The position numbers and the translations under genes were made by a program. From Paenibacillus foliorum (GTDB lineage: Bacteria > Bacillota > Bacilli > Paenibacillales > NBRC-103111), in NCBI RefSeq assembly GCF_013141765.1, contig NZ_WHOD01000118.1:1-35473 (forward strand): a stretch of 35,473 nt of DNA, read 5' to 3'. Below are positions 31,691-35,473 of this stretch, in pieces. Each line of letters begins with the position of its first letter. Within the stretch, counting starts at the first letter, position 1. A model generated the notes under the pieces. That model saw only the letters and a list, made by a program, of their open reading frames with translations. It had not been told where the DNA came from and ran no database searches.

Positions 31691-33974
31691 ATGATGAGGA
31701 TGAAAATCTTTGTACACCCTTTGATCAAGGTACTGATCATTGCGAGTATGATGTTCAGCTTTTACCCATTGAGTATATGGTTAAGGCTGCGGGAACCACT
31801 ACCGTAATCGTGGATACTTCCCTACCGGTGCCGCAAGGACTTTCAGTGGGAACGGTAAGAAGCACTTCGGTAGCCTTAACATGGACTACGGTTTCCGGCG
31901 CGACAAAATACAGTATATACAGGGCAGATGCGGGAAGCACACAATTTAATTATGTCGGGCAATCCCAGCCTGGAATCGCTACCTATATCGACAATAACAT
32001 TTCACCAAGCACCACCTACGATTATAAAGTATCTTCCGTATTTGTCGATACAGGAGGACAAGCTAGCGAATCCCCACAAAGTACTAAGGTGACGGTGACG
32101 TCTGCAGCACCGCCGGCAAACTTCCCTACCTCCGCGACAGGTTATACGGTTAATGATAACTTTAACGGAAATACAACGGGAGCTGCGCCGTCCGGCTGGA
32201 ACCCGAACACCTCGGGAGGCACAGTTACCGTTCAGGAAGTACCGTTCCCTACCGATAAGAGCGTGAAAATATACAAAAGCTCAACATCGAACGATGCCGC
32301 AGCTACCAAATTGTTTTCCTCCTTAAGCGGCAAGGTGACGGTTGAGGCAAAAGTAAAAACGACAGAAAATAGCGGGGTTCGATACATCCCTAATATTTAT
32401 GACAACAACGGAAATAAAATAGCTTCTGTAGCTTTCTCGAACGGTAATATCGCTTATAACAAAAACGGGACATTAACCAATATTGATCCCTATGTTGCTG
32501 ATAAATGGTACATATCAAAGTGGTGCTGGATACCACTGCCAATACGTATGACGTATTCGTAGACGGAATAAGAAAGGTAAGCTCCATTAACTTCCTGTAC
32601 GCATCCAACAATGTCGGGCAGGCAGGTTTCAGAATCAATTCAGGTGATACCGGAACGCTTTATTTTGACAATGTCAAGGTATACAGTCAGTCCACTTTTA
32701 TCGGAGGACCGCCATCGCCGGTATTTGATGTGAAAAACTATGGGGCTAAAGGAGACGGCTCAACTAAGGATACTGCCGCGATCCAGGCAGCCATTAACGC
32801 TGCTGCGGGCACGGGCGGGTCCGTTTATTTGCATGATGGCATTTTTTTGTCGGGGATGATCCAACTTAAGAGTAATATGACATTATACATTGACTATTCG
32901 GCAACCTTAAAAGGCAGTACCTCCATCTCGGATTATCCGGATACCCACCCGCTGACTTACAATACCCAATTGGGGCCCGACTCGAATGTCAATAAAGCTT
33001 TAATTTATGTAAACAACGTTGAAAATGTGAGAATTGACGGAGGCGGCAACATCGATGGCAATGGCGACTCGTTTACAACCGGCTCGGAGCCTCAAAGACC
33101 CTCAGCCATTTATTCCGTACTAAGCAGCATGGTAACGATCCAAAATTTATACATCAAGAAATCGGGCATGTGGACCGTAGTGCTTGCGGAAACTGATTAT
33201 TTGACATTAAGGAATTTGAATCTATATGTCAATATATTAAGTAATAGGGACGGCATTGATATTGTTGATTCTAAGCATGTTTTGGTTGAAGACGTCACGG
33301 TGAATTCCGGGGATGACGCCATTTGCATCAAGAGCGGCAAGCGTCGCGGAGTAGAGGATGTACTCGTCAAGAACTCCAATGTAACGGCTTCCAGCACAAA
33401 CGGATTAAAATTCGGAACCACCAGTTACGGGGCGTTCAAGAACGTTAAATTTCAGGATATCATGATCAAGGATGTAAAATATTGCGCTATGTGTGTGGAA
33501 TCTGTCGATGGGGCGGATGTAAAAGACATCACATTCCAGAATATCGATGTTCAAGATACAGGTAATCCTTTTTTTGTCATCCTAGGGAAGAGAAGCGACC
33601 GTACTACCCAAGATGACGTACCTAAAACGGGAACCATGGATACGGTCAAATTCCAGAATATTATCGGGAAAAACATGAAAAATACGTGGGGCTCTCCGAT
33701 TTCAGGTGCAAATAGGTCGGACGGTACAAAATACAGAATAAAAAATATTTATTTCGATAATGTCAATATAACCTACAAAGGCGGTAAAACATCGGTGCCA
33801 GGAAATCCGCCGGAATATGCTCTTGGCCAATATCCCGAGTCCAATCTTTGGGGCGACCTTCCTGCATACGGGTATTACATCAGGCATGCGGATGGAGTTT
33901 TTTTTACAAACAGCACAACGAATGTATCTCCCTCGGATGTAAGAAGCTCTACTATAAAAAATGATGTAAATTAG
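31691..33974 (+). pseudogene. Frameshifted GH28 pectinase, paralogue of the giant enzyme
   Basis: Translation should start at ATG 31691 behind GGGAGA (8-nt spacing), giving a signal peptide MMRMKIFVHPLIKVLIIASM. Near 31774-31777 the frame moves by one base to MVKAAGTTTVIVD and continues through an FN3 domain (VPQGLSVG...) and a jelly-roll domain. Near 32512-32515 a second one-base shift moves to KVVLDTTANTYDVFVDG and then the GH28 domain (NRDGIDIVDS, NSGDDAICIKSG, STNGLKFGT), ending at 33974. The complete product would be about 760 residues, without SLH domains, so freely secreted. It is very similar to residues about 715-1440 of the giant enzyme. Confidence 0.85.
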
Positions 33975-34489
33975 TCTGTGGTCCGTTTTTTGTATTTGAT
34001 TTGCACTCCTAAGAAGACGCTGAGGTCTGCATAAGGACTGCATAAATCAGAATAAGCAGGTGGCTTATATTCTGCATCAACCTGCTGTTTCATTTAATGA
34101 AGAGAAAGTGGAAGGAATTCACCGCAAGGACATGGTATTTATATTGAGATGATCTACGAGAAGCAGAAAGAGACCCACATTATTCTCCGTAGGTTTGTTT
34201 CACATGCCAGCACCAGCAGTGCTCAAGATACTTTTCGAGATGCTGATTGCGAATCCGAACGAGCTGGGGCACTTCAACAAGCTATAGGTACGAAAGCTCT
34301 CTCCCTCCGTAATATCTGAAGACGCAAAGTTCTGCAACAATAGATTGGGGAGGGGTAATGTATTAGTTTTGTGATGGTTCAGCATAAATTAGAAAAACAG
34401 GGTCGTAAAACCGCGTAACTCCGTTCATTTTGGTTCTTATTAAATTGTAAAAAGTGATGTACCACGGGTTATCAACTTTTTCCAAATAA
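33975..34489. other. Gene-poor stretch with short decayed frames
   Basis: Several short plus-strand frames read like protein pieces, for example MPAPAVLKILFEMLIANPNE then LGHFNKL-stop from 34204 and KQVAYILHQPAVSFNEEKV near 34060. No ribosome binding sites or recognised families were found. It is probably debris left by transposition. Confidence 0.3.
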
Positions 34490-34801
34490 TTTTCAGCCTT
34501 ATTAAACTTTCGCAAGAAATTTCAAGGTCTTGGACCCATCTTCATTGCGGCTATCCTTTCAGGTGCAGGTGATCTAAATCTGTATTCACACGGGCGACAA
34601 CTGCTGAGAAGAGCAGGTATGAACCTGGCTGAGAGTATGTCGGGGAAACGGCAAAGGAGATTAACATGGATGATGAAAGTACGCGAGGAAATTAAGTCTT
34701 ATCCTTTATTTCCGTATGCCTTCATGGCCGTTCGGTGGTACCACGACCCGAACGCAGTTTGGTATGCGAATTGGCTGGTAGAAGAGTTAGATGTCGTTTA
34801 G
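34490..34801 (+). pseudogene. IS110-family transposase fragment (C-terminal domain)
   Basis: The open frame reads RKKFQGLGPIFIAAILSGAGDL and RQLLRRAGMNLAESMSGKRQ. This is the G-x-GP-x4-AI-x-GD-x(n)-AG-x5-SGK pattern of the IS116/IS110/IS902 C-terminal domain with its catalytic serine region. The N-terminal DEDD domain is absent, and after KRQRRLTW the sequence no longer looks like a transposase. No terminal repeats were seen. Confidence 0.65.
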
Positions 34802-35096
34802 AAAGAACAATTCCGCGAAAGTTTGTTGCCTGTGCGACATGTGCATCCTTCGCCATGTCAATGCCAATTACTAAGTGAGATCTCTGAATACACGAAGCAA
34901 TCACATTCTTGTTCATCAGCCACAATGTGACAAGAAAGATTAAAGTGAATGCTGAACCATACTTAATGAGTAATATCCCATTATGGTAATCGCTTGTATC
35001 AGAACCAAAATTATTAACATGCTGCAATCCAATCATTGCGAGCCAAACGGAACCAGTTACCCCCACCATTATTCCTAGAATAGCAGCAAGTTTCAT
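34722..35096 (-). pseudogene. Small membrane protein joined in frame to an IS110 N-terminus
   Basis: Residues 1-62 form a two-helix membrane protein (about 2-23 and 42-62). From about residue 63 the frame continues MNKNVIASCIQRSHLVIGID then MAKDAHVAQATNFRGI, which is the beginning of an IS110-type transposase with its first catalytic Asp in VIGID. It degenerates after LSKRHLT. This is best explained by a transposon fragment that truncated a membrane-protein gene. The fragment is on the opposite strand from the IS110 C-terminal piece at 34490. Confidence 0.6.
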
Positions 35097-35111
35097 TCGT
35101 CGCCCTCCCTT

Positions 35112-35191
35112 TCTCGTTAACTAAAAAGGCAACCGGTCCATTGTTGTTGGCAGCCTTCCTCTTATTGAGCTATAGTTCTCCGTTACGGAAT
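35112..35191. repeat. A-type interspersed repeat, copy A9
   Basis: The right end ATTGAGCTATAGTTCTCCGT followed by TACGGAAT is nearly identical to copy A5's right end. The left end is degenerate (CTCGTTAACTAAAAAGGC). An interior GGCAGCC piece resembles the stems of other copies. Confidence 0.6.
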
Positions 35192-35328
35192 GATCTCATG
35201 CTTTTACCTTTGATACGGTTCACCACATATTATCAAAACACCAAGTCCGCTTTAACCATAAAATATACATTGTTTTAGTGCAGTGCAATAACTTTTTCAC
35301 ATAAATCGCTTTAGTTTATTCCAGTAAT

Positions 35329-35345
35329 CTGCCCGTCCCTCGGTT
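35329..35345. repeat. A-type repeat left end, fragment A10
   Basis: CTGCCCGTCCCTCGG is the family's left-end motif, as in copy A1. The remainder cannot be aligned. Confidence 0.4.
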
Positions 35346-35473
35346 TTAAGGGTTTATCTCACGTATACTCACTCATTCGCAGGATTTTATCACCCGGTAG
35401 ATAACGATTGCTTGGAAAACAAACTCATTTGGTTAAGTGGTCTTTATTTTGAGCATGCGGAAATAGAGGAACC

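Larger units (their letters stand above)
35097..35473. other. Right-edge intergenic stretch with A-type repeat ends
   Basis: It contains the right end of an A repeat (to 35191) and a left end at 35329. From about 35340 a plus-strand frame stays open to the window edge, reading VYLTYTHSFAGFYHPVDND then CLENKLIW, but it has no start codon and starts inside the repeat. It may be the edge of a partial gene. Confidence 0.35.

Noticed and set aside
34895..34935. CATTCTTGTTC...GTGACAAGAA, resembling B-repeat arms
   Set aside because: It falls within the open frame of the membrane protein/IS110 junction and lacks the CGCG core and full arms.
1..35473. CRISPR array, tRNA or rRNA genes
   Set aside because: No regularly spaced direct repeats with spacers, cloverleaf or rRNA-like sequences were seen; the repeats present are dispersed and palindromic.

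Overview
The window looks like an accessory region of a Paenibacillus-type genome (Bacillota, Paenibacillaceae). The signs are strong AGGAGG-type ribosome binding sites, sigma-A-like promoters, a large exo-enzyme anchored by S-layer homology domains, an LplABC-type sugar importer under a membrane-bound AraC regulator (YesS type), and many small regulator, hydrolase and DoxX genes. No rRNA, tRNA or CRISPR was seen. The family and organism calls come from reading motifs; no database search was possible.

Positions 1-13.4 kb form a mosaic of short transcription units separated by two families of small interspersed repeats. A minus-strand unit (313-2550) carries a DoxX protein, a DHFR-like reductase, an alpha/beta hydrolase and the remains of a VOC gene and a MerR gene behind a textbook 19-bp-spacer MerR promoter. 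Next come a second DHFR-like protein, an SDR oxidoreductase, a HipA-like kinase, a nucleotidyltransferase gene broken by an in-frame stop, a GC-rich acetyltransferase that looks foreign, a divergent membrane protein/MarR pair with twin operators, and an unknown small protein. At 10.6-13.3 kb an ArsR + SRPBCC gene pair diverges from a DoxX-CMD-(ArsR::SRPBCC fusion) operon; three copies of one operator-like motif lie between them.

Positions 13.4-17.9 kb carry a ribosome-protection/resistance pair on the minus strand: an Lsa-like ABC-F gene behind a clear attenuation leader, followed by a Cfr-like 23S rRNA methyltransferase. Upstream of them is a gene graveyard with remnants of a NUDIX hydrolase, an XRE regulator, an unknown gene, and a CD-NTase (CBASS-type cyclase) that has lost its catalytic core.

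Positions 17.9-34 kb are a pectin-utilisation locus. In transcription order on the minus strand it runs: AraC/YesS-type sensor-regulator, two permeases, a sugar-binding lipoprotein, an intracellular GH28, and a 2033-residue secreted multidomain GH28 with three SLH domains, ending at a strong terminator. No importer ATPase is present; such systems usually borrow a shared MsmX-type ATPase. A divergent paralogue of the big enzyme (31691-33974) is broken by two single-base frameshifts. The right end (34-35.5 kb) holds IS110 transposase fragments in opposite orientations, one joined in frame to a small membrane protein.
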